Shown piece after piece: positions 26,839-35,538 of a stretch of 64,000 bases of DNA (positions within the stretch are counted from its first letter, which is position 1; every line of letters begins with the position of its first letter). The stretch comes from Xylanibacter ruminicola Ga6B6 (GTDB lineage: Bacteria; Bacteroidota; Bacteroidia; Bacteroidales; Bacteroidaceae): NCBI RefSeq assembly GCF_000687715.1, contig NZ_JHXD01000003.1, forward strand, positions 1 through 64,000. The letters are read 5' to 3'. The notes under the pieces are model-generated. The model saw nothing but the letters and a program-made list of their open reading frames with translations, did not search any database and had not been told where the DNA came from. Both the position numbers and the translations under genes were made by a program.

Positions 26839-28899
26839 TTATCTGTTAGGCTGCTGATCGATGACCGGACTCTTTGATACTTCGCCACCAGGGATAGCAA
26901 AATAGTAGTCGATGGCATTGAACTCGCTTTCGTTCTGTCCCAGATACTGGTAGTGGTAATCGAAGAAATACTTACCTGACTGGGCCGACATGTAAGGGAA
27001 GAGACCGTGGAAACGGTAGCGGCTGTTGTCGCTGTAGATATCCTTATCGCGTGTGATACCCCAGAATCCGTCGCGGTTGTCGTAATCCTGTACACGCCAG
27101 CGGCGCAGGTCGTACTTGGTCTTCTGTTCAAAGGCCAGCTCCTTGCGGCGCTCCTTACGTACGATGTTACGGCTCTTCTCGTTAGATGTCAGATCGGTGC
27201 TGATGATGTTGGCACCAGCGCGCTCCTGGATGGCACGGATAGCCTCGGTGGCTTCGGCCAGCATGTTGGTGCCATCGGGTGAGTCTATTCCCTGCAGTGA
27301 GAGCTCAACAGCTGCTTCGGCAAAGTTCAGCAGCACCTCGGCATAGCGCATCAGGATAAAATGCTGGTCGCATACACCCTCGCCACTACGGGCATCGCTA
27401 CCCTGATAGAGCCATTTACGAGAATACATACCGGTAACACCACCCTCGGCCCAGCTGTAGAAAGGACCATCGGCACCTGTAGCCTGTGTTTTTACGCCTT
27501 TCACGTCAACAGTCTCTATGGTACCTTGGTTCGGACACATATAGAGTGTCTTGGGCTTGTCGTTGTAGGCCTTCAGAGTCTGGGGCCCCTTGCTGGCATT
27601 TCCGTATGAGTAATCAGCACCTGGATCGGTAGAGAACAGAGGCTTGATGGGCTCAGAGCCAGTATAGATACCCTGACGAATCTCGATGACCTTACCACGG
27701 AACACATCGCCAGGTACGATAACCTGAGCACGCAAACGTGGTTCGGCATTCTTAAAGAAGTCGAAGGGACTATCGTACAGCACATAGTTGCCCTGTGCGT
27801 CGGTGGTCTTGATAGAGCCATCAGCATTTACGGGGATACCATCAAACAGCGAGATGAAGTCGGCTGTAGGACAGGTACCACCCGACAGAGGTGAGTGGAT
27901 GGTACAGGGTGTGTTATACGAATCGTAAGAGTGAACATAGGTAGGATAACTGTACTCGCGTGTCTGGATGTTCTCTGGACTGTCGGAATCGGATAGCATG
28001 TTTACCATCGACTGCATGATAGCATCCTTGTTGCCAGCCTCCCAACCTTTCTTATAAAGGGAGTATCTGCCGCTCTTGATAACCTCATGGGCAGCCAGAT
28101 AAGCCTCCTTGAACCACTGGTTGGCCAATTTATCAGCCTGAGCATCATCAAACCCCATCACACGTACGCCTGTCTTCTGTCCAACACCTGTCAGATGACC
28201 GGTAACCGTTTTGTTATACTTGGCTACACATGCGGCATAGAGGGCTGCTTCCGACTTCCACGAGAGGGCCACATATTTGTTGGCATAACCATCCTTCAGA
28301 CTGATGGGACCCATCAGCTCTGCAGCCTTGTCGTAGTCGGCCAGAATCTGCTTCCAGGTGTCCTCCTCGCTCGAGCGTGGTACTTCCAATTCATCGCTCT
28401 CAGCAGGATAGTCGATAACTTTTGTAACCAAAGGAATACCACCGTAACGACGGGCCAACGCATAGAAAATGGTGGCACGGCAATAGTAAGCATCGCCCAG
28501 ATACTGGTTGAGTGTGGGCTCAGGCAGACTGCTGGCCTTTGCAGGCAGATCGTTGATAAGCTGATTGATCTGGCGTAGTGTTCTGAAAGCCTGACTCCAG
28601 TAGGGATTAGCCTCGCTTCGCCATGCATTCATGAATCCTTCGCGGCCAACGCCCTCGCCGATACCCTCGGTACCAAAGCTAACAAGCCATCCGTTGTTGG
28701 TGAAGCCTTCGCTGAAACGGTACTTAAAGTCTTCGAAAGGCATATTACTATAGATGTTGGCAAAGTAAATATCAAGGCCTGACTCATCGCCGAGCAACTG
28801 ATCTTCGGTTACCACATTATTGGGGGGTACATCAAGACCTACGCATGAGTTAAACAGAAGGGCGATGCCGGCTGCCATGATGAATATAATCTTTTTCAT
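26839..28899 (-). CDS. SusD/RagB-family lipoprotein of the mannan-type operon
   Basis: This 686-residue surface lipoprotein has lipobox LFNSC (Cys19) and the mature start VGLDVPPNNVVTEDQL. Later segments are typical of SusD: YYCRATIFYALARRYGGIPL (~128-147) and YAEVLLNFAEAAVEL. The C-terminal RNIVRKERRKELAFEQKTKY precedes DLRRWR, and the end reads FFDYHYQYLGQNE and FYFAIPGGE-like sequence. It is the substrate-binding lid for the SusC encoded 25 bp upstream. It is larger than average, as often seen for SusD partners of mannan transporters. Confidence 0.95.
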   Translation of the reverse strand: MKKIIFIMAAGIALLFNSCVGLDVPPNNVVTEDQLLGDESGLDIYFANIYSNMPFEDFKYRFSEGFTNNGWLVSFGTEGIGEGVGREGFMNAWRSEANPYWSQAFRTLRQINQLINDLPAKASSLPEPTLNQYLGDAYYCRATIFYALARRYGGIPLVTKVIDYPAESDELEVPRSSEEDTWKQILADYDKAAELMGPISLKDGYANKYVALSWKSEAALYAACVAKYNKTVTGHLTGVGQKTGVRVMGFDDAQADKLANQWFKEAYLAAHEVIKSGRYSLYKKGWEAGNKDAIMQSMVNMLSDSDSPENIQTREYSYPTYVHSYDSYNTPCTIHSPLSGGTCPTADFISLFDGIPVNADGSIKTTDAQGNYVLYDSPFDFFKNAEPRLRAQVIVPGDVFRGKVIEIRQGIYTGSEPIKPLFSTDPGADYSYGNASKGPQTLKAYNDKPKTLYMCPNQGTIETVDVKGVKTQATGADGPFYSWAEGGVTGMYSRKWLYQGSDARSGEGVCDQHFILMRYAEVLLNFAEAAVELSLQGIDSPDGTNMLAEATEAIRAIQERAGANIISTDLTSNEKSRNIVRKERRKELAFEQKTKYDLRRWRVQDYDNRDGFWGITRDKDIYSDNSRYRFHGLFPYMSAQSGKYFFDYHYQYLGQNESEFNAIDYYFAIPGGEVSKSPVIDQQPNR

Positions 28900-28924
28900 A
28901 TCTTTTCTTTCTTATTGATTCGAC

Positions 28925-31900
28925 TTAGAATGACAATTGCAGACCAAAGGTATAGGTCTTGTTCAGCGGATACAAACGGCCCAGGTCGCTGTCGGGATGC
29001 TCTGGGTCAACAAACTTCACACCTGTGAATGTAAGCAGGTTGTAAGCGTTGGCATAGATGCGGAGCGACATACCGTTTAGTGCTTTCAACTTAGGCAGGG
29101 TGTAACCCAGCTCTACGCTCTTCAAACGCAGATAGGCGGTACTTACGCGGTTGAACTCTGAGTTGCCGATAGGATTGTGGTTGGTATAGGCGTAGTAGCC
29201 CGATACCCACTCCTGAGTAGGATCCCAAGGATCGGCAGTTGGATTAACCGGGTGCCAGCGATCCCAGAACTGCTCAAGTGTACCACCTGCAGCAGCCTCG
29301 TAACCCCAGATGCGGTAGAGTGGCTCTTCGTAGCGCATGCTACCCATAGCCGAGCCCTGGAAGAGAATGTTCAGGTCGAAGTTACGCCAGGTGGCATCGA
29401 TGTTGAACGAGTAGTTCATCCATGGTGTCTGGTCGTAGGCAAAAGGATGCTCGTCGAGTCCGTTTATCTCGCCATCGCCATTCCAGTCTTCATATTTGTA
29501 ATCGCCAGGCAGCACGTCGCGTTCGTGGTAGATGTCGTAGTTCCATATATCCTCCCAGCTGGTGAAACGACCTGCTGAAGTGTAACCGAACTGTACACCC
29601 TGATAGCGACCGTTCAGATTGTCGTTGCGCCATTTGTCATAGCTGTTGGCGTAGGTGGCATTCTGAACAGCTGTAAGATACTTGTTACGGGTAAGACTGA
29701 AGATACCCTTCAGGCCGTAGCTTACCTCGCCGATACGATTGCGATGTGTGATTTCAAGTTCTACACCGGCGTGCTGGTCGCTGTTGGCATTCATCTGTGG
29801 AGCATCGGCACCAATCACTGTTGGGAAATCGCCAGGACGCATGTAGAGACCTGTGCGCTTGCGGATAAAGTAGTCGAAGGTAATACCCAACTTGCCATCC
29901 CATGCGGTGAAGTCGAAACCGATATTGAAACTCTTTGATTTATACCATGAAATCGACTCGTTAGGCATAGCCTTGGGCGAGGCACCATAGATAAACTGTC
30001 CACCAAACATCCAGCCTGGGGCATAGCCGTTATACCAGCCCTTGTTGCCGTCGCCACTGCCGCCTGAGGGGTAAGAGTAGCCTGATACCCAGTCGTACGA
30101 AGCGCCTGAGTCGTCACCCATCTCGCCATAGCTGGCACGTACCTTCAGGTTCTGGATAAAATGCAGGGCATTGATGTTCTTGAAGAAAGGCTCTTCGCTG
30201 ATACGCCAACCGGCACTGGCTGATGGGAAGAAACCCCAGCGGTGACCTTCGGCAAACTGCGAGCTGCCATCGTAACGGAACTGACCCTCCAAAAGGTAAC
30301 GGTCGGCATAGTTATAGTTCAAACGACCGATGAATGAGTTGTAGTTAGCAGCATGGATATCGCCTGCATTGGCATTACCCACCTGACCATCGTCAACGCC
30401 ATTAAAAAGGTAAGGACTGTTGAAGGCAAGATTGCGTCGGGCATAGAAGGCGTCGTAAACCTTCTGCTGTGTTTCCAAACCAATCATGGCGCCTATCGTG
30501 TGTGAAGATATGGTGCGATTGTAGTTCAGAGTGAACTGCGAAAGCTTCTGCGTGTTGTCATAGTGCTCCTTGCGCAACTGGGCTGGCGAGCTGCCTGCGT
30601 AAACCTGCTGGATATAGGTATCTGTTACAGGATCGTAGGCATACTGGTTATACTGGCGACGATAGATCTCGTTTTTGTCCATGTGGAAGTCGTAAGAGTA
30701 CATGGCTCTTGCGGTCAATCCTTTGAGGACATCTACATACTTTCCAAAGTCGAATGTGATTGTACCCTGAGTCAGCATCTGGTAACGCTTGTACTTTCTG
30801 TGTCCGCTGATAGAGCTGGTCATTTCGGCTACAGCGTTCTCGCCCAGATCCAGATTCTGATAGTTCAGCATGGTGTGCTCTGGGTCGGCATAGGCTGCTG
30901 CCAGCGGACCTTGGCGCCAGTAGTTGCGGATGATGTCGGTAGTTGATGTGTAAGGTGTGTTGCGGTTGTCGAGCATGCCGTTTATCTGCAGCTCGAAGTT
31001 CAATCCCTTCACAATCTCAGCGTTAATCTTCGATGTGATGTTGAACTTGTCGTAGTTCAGGTCGCCGCTCTTCAGAAAACCTTCCTGATAGAGGTAACCC
31101 ATGCTTACGAAATACTGCATCTTCTCCGAGCCGCCGCTGATGGTCATGTTGTGATTGGTCTCAGGGGCTGTATCGGCAAAAATCAGTTTGTTCCAGTCGG
31201 TGCCTTGTTTGGTACCATTACGGTATTCCTCTATAGCCTCTTCGGTAAACATGGGAGCACCTCCGTCGATGTTGTTCTTCTTGAGCTCGTTCATCAGTGT
31301 CATAGCACGAACGGGATCGAGCAGCTTAGGCATACTTTTGGGTGCCTGGATAGTGAATGAACCGCTATAGCTGACTTGGGTTTTACCCATACCGCCTTTC
31401 TTGGTGGTAACAAGCACTACACCGTTAGCGGCACGCAGACCGTAGATGGCTGCCGAGGCATCTTTCAGCACCGAGATGTCCTCGATGTCATTGGCATTCA
31501 TGCGTTGGAAATCCTCAACCGAACGGGGCACTCCATCGATAACGATAAGTGGCGCACCAAGTCCGCGTACATCAAAATTATTTTTGTAGGTACCAGGCTC
31601 AGCACTCTGCTGCCAAACGCGAACGCCGGCAATACGGCCTGTTAACATATTCTGGGTGTTTTCGTTGTTGGTTTTCAGCATTTCCTTACCACGCAGGGCG
31701 CTTACCGAACCTGTTATCGAACCACGTTTCTGTGTGCCGTAACCTACTACAATCACGTCGTTCAGTTCGGATACATCTTCTTTCATGCTGATGTTTATAG
31801 TCTGTCGGCCTTGAACATTCTGGCTTACAGCTTTCATGCCAATGTAGGCAAAATCAAGTGTGCCGTTGTCGGCTACTGAGATGGAATAGTTTCCATCGAA

Positions 31901-32071
31901 ATCGGTTACTACGGCCGTCTTTGTGCCACGATGGGTGACTGTAGCGCCTATCACTGGCTCGTTGTTCTGGTCGGTAACAGTTCCTTTTACGGTGATGATA
32001 CTCTGTGCCTGCACGCTCAGACTGAAAGCTGCCGACAGCAGAAGTAAACATTTCTTGGTTAAAATATTCAT
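28925..32071 (-). CDS. SusC/RagA-family transporter of the mannan-type operon
   Basis: This 1048-residue TonB-dependent transporter has a signal peptide (~1-22) and a carboxypeptidase-regulatory-like domain (VKGTVTDQNNEPVIGATVTH, AYIGMKAVSQNV). The TonB-box region is LNDVIVVGYGTQKRGSITGS and the plug contains VLKDASAAIYGLRAANGVVL then VTTKKG. A barrel follows, ending KTYTFGLQLSF. It sits 21 bp after GH76 and 25 bp before susD. Together with SusD it should import manno-oligosaccharides made by GH76 at the surface (inference from neighbours). Confidence 0.96.
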   Translation of the reverse strand: MNILTKKCLLLLSAAFSLSVQAQSIITVKGTVTDQNNEPVIGATVTHRGTKTAVVTDFDGNYSISVADNGTLDFAYIGMKAVSQNVQGRQTINISMKEDVSELNDVIVVGYGTQKRGSITGSVSALRGKEMLKTNNENTQNMLTGRIAGVRVWQQSAEPGTYKNNFDVRGLGAPLIVIDGVPRSVEDFQRMNANDIEDISVLKDASAAIYGLRAANGVVLVTTKKGGMGKTQVSYSGSFTIQAPKSMPKLLDPVRAMTLMNELKKNNIDGGAPMFTEEAIEEYRNGTKQGTDWNKLIFADTAPETNHNMTISGGSEKMQYFVSMGYLYQEGFLKSGDLNYDKFNITSKINAEIVKGLNFELQINGMLDNRNTPYTSTTDIIRNYWRQGPLAAAYADPEHTMLNYQNLDLGENAVAEMTSSISGHRKYKRYQMLTQGTITFDFGKYVDVLKGLTARAMYSYDFHMDKNEIYRRQYNQYAYDPVTDTYIQQVYAGSSPAQLRKEHYDNTQKLSQFTLNYNRTISSHTIGAMIGLETQQKVYDAFYARRNLAFNSPYLFNGVDDGQVGNANAGDIHAANYNSFIGRLNYNYADRYLLEGQFRYDGSSQFAEGHRWGFFPSASAGWRISEEPFFKNINALHFIQNLKVRASYGEMGDDSGASYDWVSGYSYPSGGSGDGNKGWYNGYAPGWMFGGQFIYGASPKAMPNESISWYKSKSFNIGFDFTAWDGKLGITFDYFIRKRTGLYMRPGDFPTVIGADAPQMNANSDQHAGVELEITHRNRIGEVSYGLKGIFSLTRNKYLTAVQNATYANSYDKWRNDNLNGRYQGVQFGYTSAGRFTSWEDIWNYDIYHERDVLPGDYKYEDWNGDGEINGLDEHPFAYDQTPWMNYSFNIDATWRNFDLNILFQGSAMGSMRYEEPLYRIWGYEAAAGGTLEQFWDRWHPVNPTADPWDPTQEWVSGYYAYTNHNPIGNSEFNRVSTAYLRLKSVELGYTLPKLKALNGMSLRIYANAYNLLTFTGVKFVDPEHPDSDLGRLYPLNKTYTFGLQLSF

Positions 32072-32092
32072 ACTGTTTTTGTTATATGGTTA

Positions 32093-33556
32093 TTACTGCA
32101 AATTAGTTGCTACGAGCATGCCGTATTCCGAGGCGTAGGCGAAAGCGATGATGGCACGTACATCGTTCTGTGCCTGATTATTGCTCCAACCGCCTGTAAG
32201 ACCGCGTGGCAATGCGTTCTGACGGAGAAAGCTCTCCCACGAATAGTCGAGGTTTGTCTGGAAGGTGGCAACGCCCTCTTTAGCGTCCACTCCAATACTT
32301 ACTGCATCTATCCAACCGCGCATCAGTACATCGTCGAACCAACGGCTGAAGTCGCTATAGGCATAATCCCATGTGCCTTTCGAGTTCTTCTTGGGGAAGT
32401 AGTCGAAGGTAGCTGTGTAAAGCTTGCGTGTATCGTCGAGATAACGACTGTCGTGAGTGAGTGCATACAGGTCGGCACCGCCACTTACCATAGTACCGCT
32501 GTTATAGGTGTGCTTGGTGCCACCTGCACCTGTGCCTGGATTAGAGATGCGGTACTGTACGCCATCAAAAACATCGTAGCGGATGTTGTTGCTGGCGCCT
32601 ACCATATCCAGATATACGCCATCCGATGCACGCAGGTTGTATTGCTGCCACTCGTATATCTTTTTAGCCATCATCAGGTAGTAATCGGCTTTTGTGGCAG
32701 TAACATCCTGTCGCTTACCATCATTAGCGATGGTGCGATAGGTTACTTTATCGTTCTTGCCCTGATAGTACTCGGCCAACCACACTAGTGGCGATACGAA
32801 CGGACCGTTGCTGCAAGCATGTTTGGTGCCGTAGGATGGGCCCCAGGTAATGCCGCCCACCTCATTGCCCCAGGCGTGCTGCTTGTCGTCAAGGCACCAG
32901 TCCCAGCCATCCAGTACATAGGCTGTCAGGTATTCTGCCTTATCCAGATATTTCTGTTCGCCAGTGGCTTTCCACGAACGTAGAAGTTCGCGGATAATCC
33001 ACTGCTGATCGTCGTATACATTCTGGTCGCCATCTACCTTGGCGCCTCCTTTCATACCGCCACGGTGTACACCATAAACGGTCCACTCCTGATTGTTGCG
33101 GGTATAGGAGGTGAGCTTAAAGGTGCCTGCATAGTACTCCAGTCCGTCGTACAGTTTTGCAAGCTGCTCCTTATAGGCTGCTGCTGTTCCCTGCTGGGCA
33201 CTCTTTCCGGCCTTAGTAAGTGCTGCGTAACCCTCAAGGATGCTGTTGCAGGCCTCGATGGCTGCAGTATAGGGCCATACGTCGGCCTCGCCCGATGCTT
33301 TGTCGGTATAAGGGTTGTACATGTCGGCCATCTTCATGTCGCCGCTGATGTAGTGCTGCATGGCTGCATCAAACAGGGCGGTGGCTCTGGTGAGATTGCG
33401 TACACTCACATCGTTGGTCTCAATAGGCTGGGGCGCAACGGGAGTGGTAGGTTCGTCGGTCTGGAAGTCGTTATTGCTGCCACAGCTGGCTGTGGTAGAG
33501 AGCGCGAGGGCCAGACTGACCATAGTTAGAATTTCTTTCTTCATTTTCTTATTCAT
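32093..33556 (-). CDS. Glycoside hydrolase family 76 endo-alpha-1,6-mannanase, lipoprotein
   Basis: This 487-residue enzyme (483 if the second ATG at 33544 is used) has lipobox STTASC (Cys25), so it is probably surface anchored. GH76 enzymes cut the alpha-1,6-mannan backbone of fungal cell-wall mannan with retention. The conserved catalytic Asp pair is visible as Asp182-Asp183 in NVYDDQQWIIREL. Further (alpha/alpha)6-barrel landmarks are GVHRGGMKGG and NEVGGITWGPSYGTKHACSN. Its surface location, with SusC/D next in the operon, fits initial backbone cleavage before import. It is the second gene of the operon, 7 bp after the first. Confidence 0.92.
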   Translation of the reverse strand: MNKKMKKEILTMVSLALALSTTASCGSNNDFQTDEPTTPVAPQPIETNDVSVRNLTRATALFDAAMQHYISGDMKMADMYNPYTDKASGEADVWPYTAAIEACNSILEGYAALTKAGKSAQQGTAAAYKEQLAKLYDGLEYYAGTFKLTSYTRNNQEWTVYGVHRGGMKGGAKVDGDQNVYDDQQWIIRELLRSWKATGEQKYLDKAEYLTAYVLDGWDWCLDDKQHAWGNEVGGITWGPSYGTKHACSNGPFVSPLVWLAEYYQGKNDKVTYRTIANDGKRQDVTATKADYYLMMAKKIYEWQQYNLRASDGVYLDMVGASNNIRYDVFDGVQYRISNPGTGAGGTKHTYNSGTMVSGGADLYALTHDSRYLDDTRKLYTATFDYFPKKNSKGTWDYAYSDFSRWFDDVLMRGWIDAVSIGVDAKEGVATFQTNLDYSWESFLRQNALPRGLTGGWSNNQAQNDVRAIIAFAYASEYGMLVATNLQ

Positions 33557-33563
33557 ATCTTTG

Positions 33564-35366
33564 TTAGTTCAAGTCAATACTGTAGATGGTTACCTTGTTC
33601 TCATCGCCGTTTGCCTCGCCTTTGTAAACAGCCAGAACCAATGTTACGTTCTTACCATTATACTGCGACAAGTCGAACACAAATTTTCCATAATTCTCTG
33701 GGTGTCCGGTATCACCGTTACTGTGGCGGAACTTGATGGTGCCGTCGGGGCCTTCCTTCAAGTCAGATACCTTCGATTCGCTATTGGGCTGCAGATACTT
33801 CACGTTCATTTCGTCAGTAATGGCAATAAGTTTGAAGTAGGTGGCGTTGTCGCCAAAGTTGCGGGCACGCAGGGTGAATTTGTTTCTGTTATTGCTGATG
33901 GCGAACTTGCTGTACAGGTAGCTTTCGGCTTTCGTCGTACTTACGCTGCCATCGCCGCCACGGGTCTTGATGGTGTAACCCTCGTTGGTAAATACATCGC
34001 AGTCTTTAGTGATTGAGGTCAGTCCCCAATAGGCTGCTACGTGTCCAGTCTTGTTCCAATCGCGGTAAGCCCATACATACTCGTCGCGGTTCTTCTTACC
34101 TTCGTAGGTGGTGATACCTGTAAACGAATTCATCTCGTTTGGCATGGTGGCACGTACCATATCCTGGGTAAGGTGCAAATCCTCAAGCTGCTCGTTGATA
34201 GGTGTACCAGGCAACCAAGCCAGTCCATTGGTGGCTGATGGAGCGAAACTCAAGCGGCGCAATACTAGCTGAACCCACTCGCCTGAATAGTAAGTGCCAA
34301 TGGCTATGGCGATATCCTTGCCTACGTAGGCGCTCAGATCGAACGTGAAGTTCTTGTAGTTACCATCCTGGAACGAGATGTTGTCGCCCAGCTTCTTGGC
34401 CTGTGGTTTCTGCTCGCTCAGGTCAACCACTACCACATTCCAGATGGCAGGACCTTGGTGGGTGCGGGCAAACACGGTCAGAATCTTATTATCTTCGGTG
34501 ATGTGCTTTCTACCATATATAAAGGTGTTCAGATGATCGTAGTCGACTCCGCCTTTGCTCTCATCAACACGCATGGTGGTTCCTTCGTTCTGCTCCTCCC
34601 AGTTACCCATCATGTCGAGTGTACACATGTAGTTTACACTCCAGTCGAATTGTGGGTAGTTGTCGGCATTACGTCCACCGCGGTATTCGTTGTACATCCA
34701 GGGAGTACAGGTTTTCAGATCGCTCAGCGTCAGACCTGGTAAAACCTCATCGCCGCCCATGATGATGTCGGGCAGTTGGGCTACGCCATCCTTAAAGTCG
34801 TCGGCTTTCACCTCTTTAGTTACAGGTGCGTAATCGCCGTATGTAAAAGTGATGGTGTAGTTGTCCAAGGGTAGCTGCGATATGGTATACACGCCATCGC
34901 TGCCTGTTGTAACAGGTTCGCTACCAACTGTTGCTGTGGCGCCTGCCAGTGGCTGCTTACCGTTTTGGGCATCAAGCAGTCTACCGGTAATCTTCGCTGC
35001 GGCATAACGCATGCTGGTGCTGATGTTGGCAGTACCATCGCTCCACTGTTTGGGAGCCACCGTACAGCTCACGGTCTGGTAGTCTTGCTTACTAAATGTA
35101 ATAATGTGTTTGCCGATGGGTAGCCCTGTCAGGGTGTAGCTACCTGATACATCAGTAGTACTGCTGATGTCTGCATCGTTCACTGTTACACTGACGCCTT
35201 GTAGAGGATTGCTTTGGTCGTCGGTAATAATACCGCTTACGTTACCATTGCCCAGGTTTACGTCATTGTTGTTTTCGTCGTTGGTGCAGCTTGTGCTGCC
35301 GAGTGCCAAAAAACATACCGTTAAGAGATATGCCGTTAGTTGTTTGGCTTTGGTTTTCTGTCTCAT
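33564..35366 (-). CDS. Putative surface glycan-binding lipoprotein with two CarboxypepD-reg-like domains
   Basis: This 600-residue lipoprotein (lipobox LGSTSC, Cys27) has two transthyretin-like domains (~42-120: GNVSGIITDDQSNPLQGVSV; ~125-205: KITGRLLDAQNGKQPLAGAT). Two longer beta domains follow that look homologous. One contains KNFTFDLSAYVGKDIAIAIG and the other GKFVFDLSQYNGKNVTLVLA; both resemble the end of a galactose-binding-like fold. No hydrolase motif is visible. As the first gene of a mannan-type operon, before GH76 and SusC/D, it is likely a surface glycan-binding protein (inference). It has no clear SusE/F similarity. Confidence 0.65.
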   Translation of the reverse strand: MRQKTKAKQLTAYLLTVCFLALGSTSCTNDENNNDVNLGNGNVSGIITDDQSNPLQGVSVTVNDADISSTTDVSGSYTLTGLPIGKHIITFSKQDYQTVSCTVAPKQWSDGTANISTSMRYAAAKITGRLLDAQNGKQPLAGATATVGSEPVTTGSDGVYTISQLPLDNYTITFTYGDYAPVTKEVKADDFKDGVAQLPDIIMGGDEVLPGLTLSDLKTCTPWMYNEYRGGRNADNYPQFDWSVNYMCTLDMMGNWEEQNEGTTMRVDESKGGVDYDHLNTFIYGRKHITEDNKILTVFARTHQGPAIWNVVVVDLSEQKPQAKKLGDNISFQDGNYKNFTFDLSAYVGKDIAIAIGTYYSGEWVQLVLRRLSFAPSATNGLAWLPGTPINEQLEDLHLTQDMVRATMPNEMNSFTGITTYEGKKNRDEYVWAYRDWNKTGHVAAYWGLTSITKDCDVFTNEGYTIKTRGGDGSVSTTKAESYLYSKFAISNNRNKFTLRARNFGDNATYFKLIAITDEMNVKYLQPNSESKVSDLKEGPDGTIKFRHSNGDTGHPENYGKFVFDLSQYNGKNVTLVLAVYKGEANGDENKVTIYSIDLN

Positions 35367-35403
35367 TGATTATACAAGTTTAGTTATTATTAGAAATCGG
35401 CTG

Positions 35404-35411
35404 CAAAAATA
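35404..35411 (-). promoter_or_regulatory. Promoter box TATTTTTG of the mannan-type operon
   Basis: On the minus strand this matches TAnnTTTG and precedes the ATG at 35366 by about 37 bases. It should drive all seven genes down to 21163. Confidence 0.6.
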
Positions 35412-35425
35412 GGTGTCAATATCAT

Positions 35426-35452
35426 AAATAACCGGTTAATTAAGGGTTATTT
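35426..35452. promoter_or_regulatory. Dyad in the divergent promoter region (candidate operator)
   Basis: An inverted repeat AAATAACC (35426-35433) and GGTTATTT (35445-35452) flanks a TTAATTAA core. It lies between the promoter of the mannan-type operon and that of the Kelch-SARP regulator, where an operator controlling both would be expected. Confidence 0.45.
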
Positions 35453-35508
35453 TGTGATTAAAAGTGTTAATCTGCGTAAACTTTGATTATATTCTGCCTT
35501 AAAAGCGC

Positions 35509-35516
35509 TAATTTTG
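35509..35516 (+). promoter_or_regulatory. Promoter box TAATTTTG of the Kelch-SARP regulator
   Basis: TAnnTTTG match, with a TTTG at 35482-35485 (spacing 23, somewhat long). The ATG follows 22 bases later at 35539. Confidence 0.6.
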
Positions 35517-35538
35517 CAACCACAAAACAAAAACTGAC

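Noticed and set aside
2102-35366. Sugar loci as a mobile element
   Set aside because: No integrase, transposase, direct-repeat ends or tRNA junction are visible, and codon use appears even with neighbours.
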